A DNA stretch of 32,617 nt from a virus. The stretch spans positions 1-32,617 of IMG/VR virus record IMGVR_UViG_3300009636_000022. One strand, written 5' to 3'. The notes beneath the pieces are model-generated. The model was not told the DNA's origin and ran no database searches. It worked only from the letters and a program-made list of their open reading frames with translations. Position 1 is the first letter of the stretch; each line of letters opens with the position of its first letter. Positions 21,659 to 29,312 of this stretch are shown piece by piece. The translations under genes and the position numbers were made by a program.

Positions 21659-22123
21659 ATGCTTCTTAATGAAATAGTAAAAGGAGTGATATTGGAAAGA
21701 AAAGCAAGTTCCTTCCTTAAATTTTATCACGAATTGGAAAAAGGATATGACCCTGATGATGCTATTTTGTTTGACTGTTTGATGACTTTAAAAGAATACT
21801 ATGAAGATTATATTGATTGGTATGATAAATATCCAGACAAAAGAAAAACAGATATGGAAGTATATCCACATTTTAAAAAACGACTGGAAGAAATAAATGT
21901 GGCTTTGGAATCAGATGATATAAAGAAAAAAATAATAGCTATTGATAATGGAATTAACCAATGGCATTTAGATTTTCCCGTAGTTTGGCATTTATGGATG
22001 GATGCTGGTGGTGAGAATGAAGAAGGAAACGAATGGGAACAAGTTAGGGATTTATTAATAAATCTGGATAAATTGCCAAGTGAAAGTCCATATGAAAGAA
22101 TTTATGAACCAACGGCTGTTTAG
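21659..22123 (+). CDS. 154-aa acidic hypothetical protein with CTS-like N-terminus
   Basis: Starts MLLNEIVKGVILERKASSF; an upstream GTG at 21638 is also possible but would overlap the previous gene. The rest is helical and rich in Asp, Glu, Trp and Tyr (FPVVWHLWMDAGGENEEGNEW near 110). The N-terminus ends in I-L-E like several other proteins here. No family recognised. Confidence 0.62.
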   Translation: MLLNEIVKGVILERKASSFLKFYHELEKGYDPDDAILFDCLMTLKEYYEDYIDWYDKYPDKRKTDMEVYPHFKKRLEEINVALESDDIKKKIIAIDNGINQWHLDFPVVWHLWMDAGGENEEGNEWEQVRDLLINLDKLPSESPYERIYEPTAV

Positions 22124-22134
22124 GAAATTATTTT

Positions 22135-22557
22135 ATGACCGACTTCAATCAAAGTGAAAATCAGTTGAGTTTGGGATTTGAAGAATATCCAGATTTAAAG
22201 ACTAGCATTATTCCCGACTTTAATCAAGTAATCACCAAGAAAATAGAGACAATCAAAAGTAAGTTTGACCCTTACCAAATAATGATTCAGAAAAAGAAAA
22301 TAAATGATGGTGAAACTGAATATACCACCCCGAAGCAAACTTGGCTTGAAAAAGATATAAAAGTATTAGAAGACTTTTGCGAGCAACATGGGATTATTGG
22401 ATTCAATTGTGGTAGAATGTCACCTATTGCTGCTTTAGCATTTCTTAAGCAAGAACTTGGTATTGTTGATACTCCGTTGAAAGAAAAAATAAACGGTAAT
22501 AATCCAAATTATCCATATACAAATGCAATAAAGAAAAAGATGATTTTGAATAGTTAA
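22135..22557 (+). CDS. 140-aa hypothetical protein
   Basis: Polar N-terminal half, then a helix with GFNCGRMSPIAALAFLKQELGI. GGA is 9 nt before the ATG. Its TAA shares 3 of 4 bases with the stop of the convergent patatin gene, so there is no space for a conventional terminator between the two. Function unknown. Confidence 0.6.
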   Translation: MTDFNQSENQLSLGFEEYPDLKTSIIPDFNQVITKKIETIKSKFDPYQIMIQKKKINDGETEYTTPKQTWLEKDIKVLEDFCEQHGIIGFNCGRMSPIAALAFLKQELGIVDTPLKEKINGNNPNYPYTNAIKKKMILNS

Positions 22558-23450
22558 TCGGATAACACAAATTTTTCCATATCACTGTAGTAATTTTTAA
22601 CCCACTCTTCTCCAACTTTTATTTGCTTATCAGAAAATTTTGCTAAAGAAAAATTTTCTTTTACAGTTGGATTTATACTCAAATAATTTTTTCCAAAAAT
22701 TTGTTTCAATTGATAATCGGTTTCTTGTGAACCACTTTCAAACATTACCGAAACAGTTCTAATAATATTCATCAATGCTCCACAATGTATAAAACGAAGA
22801 GGATTCCACCGTTGAGGATATTGGCCGCAATGAAGTGTTAAAATCCTCATATTTTTTACTTTATATTTTAACTTAATAGCATCAGCGTATGTACACATAC
22901 CCGGATTATTTGAGTTGGTGTCTCCGCCATCCCAAAATACATTATTACCATCCCTGAATGCTGGAAAATAAAATTGAGCAGAAGATGAAGCTCTAACTGC
23001 TTTCCATAATAAAGTATTATCTCCCTCATACGATTTAAAGAAGAATGGTTCATCGGTTGTCAGATTAAACGCTGGAATTAATATTTCAGTTTTACAATCT
23101 TTGAGAGTTTTATTATCAAATTTTTCTTTCAATAGTTTTTCTATCACTTTATCTGAATACATTGGATAGAAGAATCCAAAAGGATTCCACCATTTTTGAT
23201 TATACCATTTTCTTTTAAAGATTATGGGAGCATCTTCTATAAAAAAATTCATACATTCTTGAGCTGTTTTATCACTTGCTAATAATGCAGCTACTATAGC
23301 TCCAATAGATGTGCCTCCTATCAAATCGAAAATTTCATGGCATTTTTTCCCTGTTTTCTTTTCTAATTTGGCTAATAAACAGCAATACATGTATCCTTTG
23401 CATCCGCCGCCTTCCAAATTCAAAATCCTTAATATTTTTTTATCTTTCAT
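22554..23450 (-). CDS. Patatin-like phospholipase
   Basis: 298 aa. Oxyanion-hole loop G14-G-G-C-K-G19, nucleophile S48 in G-T-S-I-G, and D174-G-G closing the Ser-Asp dyad. All catalytic parts of a patatin are present. No signal peptide, so it is cytoplasmic or peripheral. Family knowledge: patatins hydrolyse acyl lipids; in bacteria and phages they serve as toxins, virulence enzymes or membrane-attacking effectors such as CBASS CapV. No cyclase or second defence gene is beside it. It could help lysis or alter membrane lipids, by inference. It follows a strong terminator, so it has its own promoter or is weakly read. Confidence 0.9.
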   Translation of the reverse strand: MKDKKILRILNLEGGGCKGYMYCCLLAKLEKKTGKKCHEIFDLIGGTSIGAIVAALLASDKTAQECMNFFIEDAPIIFKRKWYNQKWWNPFGFFYPMYSDKVIEKLLKEKFDNKTLKDCKTEILIPAFNLTTDEPFFFKSYEGDNTLLWKAVRASSSAQFYFPAFRDGNNVFWDGGDTNSNNPGMCTYADAIKLKYKVKNMRILTLHCGQYPQRWNPLRFIHCGALMNIIRTVSVMFESGSQETDYQLKQIFGKNYLSINPTVKENFSLAKFSDKQIKVGEEWVKNYYSDMEKFVLSD

Positions 23451-23481
23451 TTTAGAAATTTTTGTAATTAAATAACCAAAA

Positions 23482-23509
23482 AACGGATAGAATAATTATT
23501 CTATCCGTT
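23482..23509 (-). terminator. Rho-independent terminator of the lipoprotein gene
   Basis: A perfect 28-nt inverted repeat (14 bp per arm; core ATAGAATAATTATTCTAT) followed on the minus strand by six T. It lies between the lipoprotein stop (23535) and the patatin start (23450). Strongest terminator signal in the window. Confidence 0.85.
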
Positions 23510-23534
23510 ATTGATTGTTCATTTATTGTTATTA

Positions 23535-24044
23535 TTAGTGTTTTATAATAGATGGTCTTCCTACATATGGTTTTGCAATTCTTAACATAGAAACCGTATT
23601 TGTATTATTACTTGTTCCCAAAGCTTCATCAAAACCAGTTGTAATAGCATCTAAAAATGTTACCGCAACAGCATTACTATTGACCTGACTGATTACATAT
23701 TGACTGTAAAATCCATCATAAACTACAATCGTTGAATCTATAGCCAATTGTATCCATTGATTTTTTAAGTTAGGACTAATCGCATTTAAGTCTGATTCAA
23801 ATGTTGAGGGACTTAAATCTTTACCTGTAGCAAAAGTTTTGATAGCCGAATCAGCTAAAGAAAACCACACAACATTATTTGTATTTTGTTGAATAGCATA
23901 TTCAGCCCCCATATAGGCTGCTTGTTGAATTACTACGGCTGCAGCATTGATTTGAGATTGATTGTCCGTGGTTACGCAACCAGTGAAGGTAAATAATCCT
24001 AGAACCATTGCTACTAAACTTATATAAGTTGACATTTTTTTCAT
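23535..24044 (-). CDS. Putative lipoprotein
   Basis: 169 aa. Signal: KKM, hydrophobic ISLVAMVLGLF, then T-F-T-G-C23, a lipobox, predicting attachment of lipid to C23 and localisation to the membrane. The mature part is Asn- and Ala-rich with helical and beta segments and no known domain. A Shine-Dalgarno site (AGGA, 6 nt before ATG) is present. It belongs to the minus-strand exported cassette with the peptidase and the outer-membrane-like protein, and ends at the strong terminator. Phage lipoproteins can block superinfection, but that is inference here. Confidence 0.75.
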   Translation of the reverse strand: MKKMSTYISLVAMVLGLFTFTGCVTTDNQSQINAAAVVIQQAAYMGAEYAIQQNTNNVVWFSLADSAIKTFATGKDLSPSTFESDLNAISPNLKNQWIQLAIDSTIVVYDGFYSQYVISQVNSNAVAVTFLDAITTGFDEALGTSNNTNTVSMLRIAKPYVGRPSIIKH

Positions 24045-24086
24045 TTATTTTCCTTTTATTTGTTTGTTTGTTTTTCCTCACCGTTG

Positions 24087-24875
24087 TTATATATCTTTCA
24101 CAACAGTCCAAAAATCAGATGCTAAGTTTTGATTTGTAATATAACTATAAGGCATCATAAAATATCCATTATCATTTAATCCCCAACCAGTTCCCCACGA
24201 ATTTCTAATAAGAAATGTTTGTTGAGTATCATCATATCCGACAGCCATTACAGCATGACCACCAATTGCTTGTTCATTAGGTTGAGGCATCTTTAATATT
24301 CCCGTTGATGCCATTTCCGAAGATTCAAAATAGTCATAAACGTTGAATCCGAACACAAAACATTGACCATTGGCCAAACACGTTTTCATATCAGTTATGG
24401 TATTTAGAGAATAATAACTGTGAATAACATTTGGTAAAGCATCGGTATAACATTGACTTGAAGGCATCTGAGTAAAATTGGCTTCTATATAAGGCCATTC
24501 ACTTTCAATACAAACGCCTTGGTCGGCTAAAGCTTTTGCTCCATCTCTTAATTCAGCACCAGAATCTTGACTAACAGTTCCTTCAATTACCCTTTCATTG
24601 TAATAAATAAATAGGCGACTTAAATCATTGTATGACCCACTACCATTTTGGTTGTTTTTATTCTCATTATATTGAAGTAATCCTGCCCAAGCATTAGATG
24701 TACAAGACCCTAATTGTCCTTGGTCTTCAACTGGAGAACACCATTGTATATTACTGACAACAGGCGGTAAATCACGAAACAAAAGTTTTTTTAAACTAAC
24801 CATTCTTCCGAAATGATAATCCCTAACATCATCTTTGGATTTCTTCCAACCATATTTTCTTTGTGTTGTTTTCAT
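24087..24875 (-). CDS. Papain-like cysteine peptidase (C1A)
   Basis: 262 aa. Q52-G-Q-L-G-S-C58-T-S-N holds the oxyanion Gln and nucleophile Cys; G-G-H207-A-V the catalytic His; R-N225-S-W-G-T-G-W-G the Asn. All catalytic residues present. No signal peptide and almost no propeptide, so it is unlike secreted zymogens. The N-terminus K-Y-G-W-K-K-S-K-D-D-V-R-D-Y resembles bacterial C1A proteins. Phage proteins of this type are rare in my experience. It may process a virion or host protein, or act as an effector. Confidence 0.93.
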   Translation of the reverse strand: MKTTQRKYGWKKSKDDVRDYHFGRMVSLKKLLFRDLPPVVSNIQWCSPVEDQGQLGSCTSNAWAGLLQYNENKNNQNGSGSYNDLSRLFIYYNERVIEGTVSQDSGAELRDGAKALADQGVCIESEWPYIEANFTQMPSSQCYTDALPNVIHSYYSLNTITDMKTCLANGQCFVFGFNVYDYFESSEMASTGILKMPQPNEQAIGGHAVMAVGYDDTQQTFLIRNSWGTGWGLNDNGYFMMPYSYITNQNLASDFWTVVKDI

Positions 24876-24911
24876 TTTTATTTTTAACTGATAGTTGTTA
24901 TCATAACTTTA

Positions 24912-25577
24912 TTAGTCTAAATCTAATCTTGTAGCATATGTTTTATATCTGTTTTGACTGCCAAACATGCCAAGGAATCCAGAACCATTACCATATTTGA
25001 GTCCAATATGCGCACCACCTAAGATATCAATTCCAGCTCGGTCAGATGTATTGCATATAGCATATCCAACCCCAGCTTCAAATCTTGACCCTATCACCCA
25101 ATTTTTTTCTTGTCCAGTAAAAGAAAAATTGGCTACTTCACTTCTAGTAAAATTCCATGCTGCACCATCTCCTACAAACGTTCTTACAATTCCTATAAAT
25201 GGAATATGATTAGTTATTCCAAATTGCAAGTTTGCATTTGCATCAGCCCAATCTGAACCAATATGATATCCGCCAAAACCAACTGCGGTATGAGTACTGG
25301 TTGGAATGGATAGTAATACTGCTTCAATAGGCTCTTTTGTTTGTGTATTAATACCTCCACCGAATTGAAGATGAGCTTCTCCATTAGTTGTAAATGGTTG
25401 AATAGTTAAAAATGATTCAACCAAATCAGTACCAAATTTTGACAAATCTGACCCTAACATTTTACTTTTCATCACAACTTTTACTGGTGGAGTATTTGTT
25501 TGCTGTTGAGCATAACCTGAAAATCCTAACGTCAACAATATTGTCGTTACTATAACTAATTTTAGAATCATATACAT
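24912..25577 (-). CDS. Exported outer-membrane-like protein
   Basis: 221 aa from ATG 25577 (ATG 25571 is possible). Signal peptide LKLVIVTTILLTLGFSGYA then cleavage before QQQTN. The mature part alternates short beta stretches with Gly and aromatic residues (AVGFGGYHIGSDWADANANL, IGSRFEAGVGYAICN), typical of beta-barrel or outer-membrane surface proteins. No named family. First gene of the minus-strand exported cassette. Host-derived or surface-altering function is possible. Confidence 0.68.
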   Translation of the reverse strand: MYMILKLVIVTTILLTLGFSGYAQQQTNTPPVKVVMKSKMLGSDLSKFGTDLVESFLTIQPFTTNGEAHLQFGGGINTQTKEPIEAVLLSIPTSTHTAVGFGGYHIGSDWADANANLQFGITNHIPFIGIVRTFVGDGAAWNFTRSEVANFSFTGQEKNWVIGSRFEAGVGYAICNTSDRAGIDILGGAHIGLKYGNGSGFLGMFGSQNRYKTYATRLDLD

Positions 25578-25716
25578 GAAATAAATATCAGCACCATAAA
25601 AGAAAACAATTTATTTGTTGATTATATAATATAAATGATGCTTTTCCAATATAAAAACTTGTAATATACACAATCTTAATACATAATGCCAATATTGACA
25701 CTACATATAGTGTGAT
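25578..25716. promoter_or_regulatory. Divergent 139-nt control region
   Basis: AT-rich gap between the minus-strand exported cassette and the plus-strand 25717 operon. On the plus strand TTGTAA (25659-25664), 17 nt, CATAAT (25682-25687) could be a promoter with a 29-nt leader. The leader holds TTGACA (25695-25700) and the inverted repeat ACACTA-CATA-TAGTGT (25698-25713). Minus-strand signals are weak. Confidence 0.4.
25698..25713. repeat. Inverted repeat just before the 25717 start
   Basis: ACACTA, 4-nt loop, TAGTGT: a perfect 6-bp stem, 3 nt before the ATG at 25717. Could be an operator or a hairpin near the start codon. Confidence 0.4.
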
Positions 25717-26013
25717 ATGAATAGATTCTATATACAGGATTCAACGATAGGTAAGTTTGTCACCTTCCCAACGGTGCCTGAACTTGTTAAATATTTGAGT
25801 GATATGATTCCTCGAGCATTTCATATACCAAGGGAGCAATATGTTCAAAATCTTATAGATTTAGGATATGGTTATGATGACCCTGATGGTGCTATGCTTA
25901 CTCGTGCAATATCTGAAGAATTTAATATTGGAGTTATTAGTAAAGACAACATCTACGTAAAAACTGACGTTCACACAGCCGCTGCCTTCCAAAAAGAAGA
26001 ATACGGTGATTAA
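25717..26013 (+). CDS. 98-aa hypothetical protein upstream of the helicase
   Basis: Starts MNRFYIQDSTIGKFVTFPTVPELVKYL; mostly helical with an acidic YDDPDGAMLTRA segment. No family recognised. First gene of the plus-strand operon leading to the SNF2-like helicase 24 nt on. Confidence 0.6.
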   Translation: MNRFYIQDSTIGKFVTFPTVPELVKYLSDMIPRAFHIPREQYVQNLIDLGYGYDDPDGAMLTRAISEEFNIGVISKDNIYVKTDVHTAAAFQKEEYGD

Positions 26014-26037
26014 CAAGTGTAGGTCATTTGTTAAAGA

Positions 26038-27693
26038 ATGATAAACTTGGATATTCAGTGGAGCGATCCTTATCAATGGGAAAATAAAGACGGTGAACTT
26101 GTGTGGCGCCGTGTTTGGAAAATTCCTGTAGAATACCGTCCACCGTTTTTTGCTTTTTGGAACAAAGCTAAATATAAATTGTGGGGTGAAGGTTTCTCTG
26201 TTGCCAAAGTTGATGACGATTGGTGTCTTTATGAAACCAAAGTTTGTATAGAAAATTTTAGTGAGCTTGATGGCCAGAAGCCACCCTCCCCCCCTTTAGA
26301 GGCTGAAGATTTCTGGCTACCCCCCTACAAGGTTGAAAATGAGAAAGGTCTTAGGTCTTGGCAGATAGAATCTGTGAGTAAGCTAGTTACTGCTATTAAT
26401 AAAACCGGTTGTGCAATAGATGGTTCTGATACAGGTGTTGGTAAGACTTATGTAGCTTGTGCTGTTGCCAGAGAACTTAAAATGAAAATGCTTGTAGTAT
26501 GTCCAAAAGCTGTAATGGAACCTTGGAAACGAGTAATAGTTAATCATTTTAAGATGAAGGATTTATTGATTGGTATTATTAATTATGAACAAATACGAAT
26601 AGGTAAAATAGATTCTCCATTTGCTTCATATATTGAAAGCAAAAAAACTCATAAACGAAAATTTATATGGAAAATTCCAAAAGATACGTTGATTATTTGG
26701 GATGAATCACAAAAACTTAAAAATTGGAAAACTAAAAATTCGAAGACGTGCATTGAAGCACTCAAGCAAAACTATAAGATGTTATTCTGTTCAGCTACTA
26801 ATGCAACCAATCCCCTCGAACTTAGAACAGTGGGCACTTGTTTAAAATTATTTAAGGGCGCAACAGCCTATTATCAGTGGTGTTATGAACATGGAGTTTA
26901 TAAAGGTCGTTTTGGTTTAGAGTTTACTTCTGATATGAAACTTAGGCAAAAAGTTTTAAAAAAATTACATACAGATATTTTCATTAATAGGGGAGTTCGG
27001 TTGACCCGTGATACAATTCCTAATTTTCCTGAATCTGAAATTATTGCTGAATGTTATAACATGGATGACGAAGATGTTAAGAAAATTAACAAGTGTCATG
27101 AGGAAATGCAGAAAGAATTAAAAGAATTAGCCAAGTTGACCAAGGCTGATAAGGCTAGTGAATTGACTGCAATCCTGCGCGCGCGTCAAGGTATAGAATT
27201 AGTGAAAGTTCCTCTATTTATGGACATGATTGAAGAGGGGTTAGAAGATGGAATGTCTGTAGTGGTCTTTGTCAATTTTACTGAAACTCTTCGAGCTATA
27301 GCGAAAAGATTAAATACTCTATGTATTTTTGATGGTAAAACCAAGGATGAAGTTCGTCAACAAAGTGTAGATGATTTTCAATCTGGCAAAGAAAAGGTGA
27401 TTTTGGTGAATATAGCTAGTGGGGGTGCGGGCTTGTCTCTTCATGATATAAATGGTATGAATCCACGTTTAACCTTGATATCACCAAGTTATTCTGCTGT
27501 ATTGATGAGGCAAGCTACTGGTAGAGTGTGGAGAGAAAATGCAAAAAGTAAAAGTGTTCAAAAAATAGTATTTGTAGCTGGAACAGTTGAAGAGCAAGTT
27601 TGTGACAATGTTAGAGAAAAACTTAAAAATCTTGACCTTCTAAATGATGGAGATTTAAAATATGAAAAAAGATATGAAAGCGTCAGCGCTTAA
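26038..27693 (+). CDS. SNF2-like superfamily 2 helicase/translocase
   Basis: 551 aa. An N-terminal domain of about 95 residues, then W-Q-I-E-S-V-S region, Walker A SDTGVGKT (K136), Walker B D222-E-S-Q (a DEAH-type box), S-A-T motif III in LFCSATN, G-G-A-G-L-S (462-467) motif V, and Q492-A-T-G-R-V-W-R motif VI. All ATPase motifs are present. Likely DNA branch-migration or remodelling helicase in phage recombination and repair, comparable in role to T4 UvsW, though the exact relation is not established. The N-terminal region has a proline linker encoded by two poly-C runs. Confidence 0.9.
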   Translation: MINLDIQWSDPYQWENKDGELVWRRVWKIPVEYRPPFFAFWNKAKYKLWGEGFSVAKVDDDWCLYETKVCIENFSELDGQKPPSPPLEAEDFWLPPYKVENEKGLRSWQIESVSKLVTAINKTGCAIDGSDTGVGKTYVACAVARELKMKMLVVCPKAVMEPWKRVIVNHFKMKDLLIGIINYEQIRIGKIDSPFASYIESKKTHKRKFIWKIPKDTLIIWDESQKLKNWKTKNSKTCIEALKQNYKMLFCSATNATNPLELRTVGTCLKLFKGATAYYQWCYEHGVYKGRFGLEFTSDMKLRQKVLKKLHTDIFINRGVRLTRDTIPNFPESEIIAECYNMDDEDVKKINKCHEEMQKELKELAKLTKADKASELTAILRARQGIELVKVPLFMDMIEEGLEDGMSVVVFVNFTETLRAIAKRLNTLCIFDGKTKDEVRQQSVDDFQSGKEKVILVNIASGGAGLSLHDINGMNPRLTLISPSYSAVLMRQATGRVWRENAKSKSVQKIVFVAGTVEEQVCDNVREKLKNLDLLNDGDLKYEKRYESVSA

Positions 27694-28051
27694 AAAAATA
27701 GTAGTAAAATGTGCAGATTTCTGGGTGGATGAATTTGAAATCGATTCAGAAATCTTTGATGACGTTTACGTTGAAGCTGCTACTCGTGCTATTGAAAAAA
27801 GGAAAGATTTGCCGGGATTCAGAGTGACTGTTGTTATTGAATGTTGGGAAAAAAAAGATTTTAAAAAACCCGAAAAACATTTTTGTTATAATACCTATCG
27901 TGTTTTAATCAATGCTGGATTACATGGAAAAGCTGAAATGCTTCGTCTTAACTTTATGAGATTACATAATATTGACCTTCAAAAAGAAAGTTTGAGAGGA
28001 GAAAATGGAAACACAACAAACCAATCAAGTACCGGTGACAATGGAAAATAA
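27662..28051 (+). CDS. 129-aa hypothetical protein
   Basis: Overlaps the helicase by 32 nt; GGAG lies 9 nt before the ATG. Features: a Lys-rich N-terminus, a predicted strand FRVTVVIECW, and a tail rich in Asn, Ser and Gly. No known family. Confidence 0.6.
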   Translation: MKKDMKASALKKIVVKCADFWVDEFEIDSEIFDDVYVEAATRAIEKRKDLPGFRVTVVIECWEKKDFKKPEKHFCYNTYRVLINAGLHGKAEMLRLNFMRLHNIDLQKESLRGENGNTTNQSSTGDNGK

Positions 28052-28730
28052 AGTTCTGGATATTGTAGTGAAGGAATTACAAGAAGTTAAAAAAAAGGTT
28101 GCTAACATTGAAAATAAAACTGTTTTAGAAGAATTACAACTTCCAGAAGAAGATTTAAAAGCTCTTGGTGTTATTAAAGATAATCCTAGAAGACTTAGAA
28201 GAGGTAGAGGCGCTAGACCACTTCTTGAATCAGAAATAAAAGAAGCTCAAGAACATTGTGATAATGCTATGGCTTGTGCTAGATATCTTAATGTAGGATA
28301 TAATTGTTATAAAAAGTGGGCAAAAACTTATAACTTGTTTAAAACAAATCCTTGGGGTAAAAATGCTAAAAAAAGATATTGGGCTCCCAATAAAGGCAAA
28401 TATCCACTTAATCAAATACTTGAGGGCAAATTTCCAAATTATCCCATTTATAGGCTTAAAGACCTTCTTATAAGAAGTGGAATAAAAAAAGCAGAATGTG
28501 AAAACTGTGGATTTGATGAACACCGATTAACCGATAATAAAATGCCACTTCTGATAAGTTTTAAAGATGGTAATGAAAAAAATCATCTGTTAGAAAATAT
28601 AGAAATATTGTGCTATAATTGTATGTTTCTTACTGGACGGGGATACATACGAAAAGGTAAAGTAGAATTTAATTTTTTAGATCCCGATAGAATTCAAGGT
28701 TCTTCCCGAAAAATCGAAGCTCGATTCTAA
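28005..28730 (+). CDS. Degenerate HNH-type zinc protein with coiled-coil and helix-turn-helix-like region
   Basis: 241 aa; GAGGAGA before the ATG is a strong ribosome-binding site. Residues 13-45 form a Lys/Glu helix (coiled coil). Near 85-105, ARYLNVGYNCYKKWAKTY looks like a helix-turn-helix of phage HNH-associated proteins. C165-x2-C168 and C203-x2-C206 form a zinc site around ISFKDGN...NHLLENIEILC, the frame of an HNH nuclease. The usual HH before D-G is replaced by F-K, and the His after the second Cys pair by Met. It is therefore probably not a nuclease but a DNA-binding protein or regulator. It overlaps the upstream gene by 47 nt. Confidence 0.78.
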   Translation: METQQTNQVPVTMENKVLDIVVKELQEVKKKVANIENKTVLEELQLPEEDLKALGVIKDNPRRLRRGRGARPLLESEIKEAQEHCDNAMACARYLNVGYNCYKKWAKTYNLFKTNPWGKNAKKRYWAPNKGKYPLNQILEGKFPNYPIYRLKDLLIRSGIKKAECENCGFDEHRLTDNKMPLLISFKDGNEKNHLLENIEILCYNCMFLTGRGYIRKGKVEFNFLDPDRIQGSSRKIEARF

Positions 28731-28732
28731 AT

Positions 28733-28757
28733 GCGTTCTATTTATAGTATAGAATGC
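28733..28757 (+). repeat. Inverted repeat covering the start codon of the next gene
   Basis: Arms GCGTTCTAT (28733-28741) and ATAGAATGC (28749-28757), 9 bp with one G-T pair, loop 7 nt containing part of a TATAGT -10-like box. The ATG at 28754 lies in the second arm. In RNA this could hide the start codon; in DNA it could be an operator. Confidence 0.4.
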
Positions 28758-29194
28758 AAACAGCAAATCACATATTAGCAAAAGAAGGTATCTTAACCAC
28801 ATTCTCCATAGCTAAGAAAGTTACCGCGAAGGATGTAAAAAAACTTCGTGAAAAACTGAAAACTGCTAATTTGGATTCTGATAAATTAAAAGAACTATTG
28901 AGAAACACTGTCATCAAGGAAACACAAGCTGACATTGAAGCTCATAAGATTCCGGGATTAATAATCTCTGGTTTTGAAGAAAACGAAGAGAAAAAAAGGA
29001 TAATGGAATTGACCTACTTTGCTTCTGTTATAGCTAAAAAACTATCAGAAAAGAATATAGGAAAATATCATTCCTGTTATATCATTAATGCAATTGTAAA
29101 TGTGTTAGGATTAACGGAGGAAGATTTTGATGAGTTTCACAGGAAGTTTTCAAAATTCAGAGACGGCATCAATGGCAACGATGAATTGGATTAA
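28754..29194 (+). CDS. 146-aa hypothetical protein
   Basis: Helical and Lys/Glu-rich (KKVTAKDVKKLREKLK). No family recognised. It starts inside the inverted repeat and overlaps the next gene by 65 nt. Confidence 0.62.
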   Translation: MQTANHILAKEGILTTFSIAKKVTAKDVKKLREKLKTANLDSDKLKELLRNTVIKETQADIEAHKIPGLIISGFEENEEKKRIMELTYFASVIAKKLSEKNIGKYHSCYIINAIVNVLGLTEEDFDEFHRKFSKFRDGINGNDELD

Positions 29195-29312
29195 CTCTGA
29201 TTGGATGAAAGAGTGGTTGCGATTAACGTTTCAGGACAAAATCAATAGGAAACGTGATGGTTACTGGTATTACGATAGCGCCGATAAAACATACAAATAT
29301 GTTAGAATATGA
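29130..29312 (+). CDS. 60-aa hypothetical protein
   Basis: ATG 29130 is preceded by GGAGGAAG (29116-29123), the best Shine-Dalgarno site in the window. The second half (KRDGYWYYDSADKTYKYVRI) looks coding; the first 18 residues lie in the overlap and are less certain. A later ATG at 29181 would give a 43-aa product. No family recognised. Confidence 0.5.
   Translation: MSFTGSFQNSETASMATMNWINSDWMKEWLRLTFQDKINRKRDGYWYYDSADKTYKYVRI

Noticed and set aside
24058-24075. Short TTTG tandem repeat upstream of the lipoprotein gene
   Set aside because: Only about four units in the leader next to a Shine-Dalgarno site; no evidence for phase variation.
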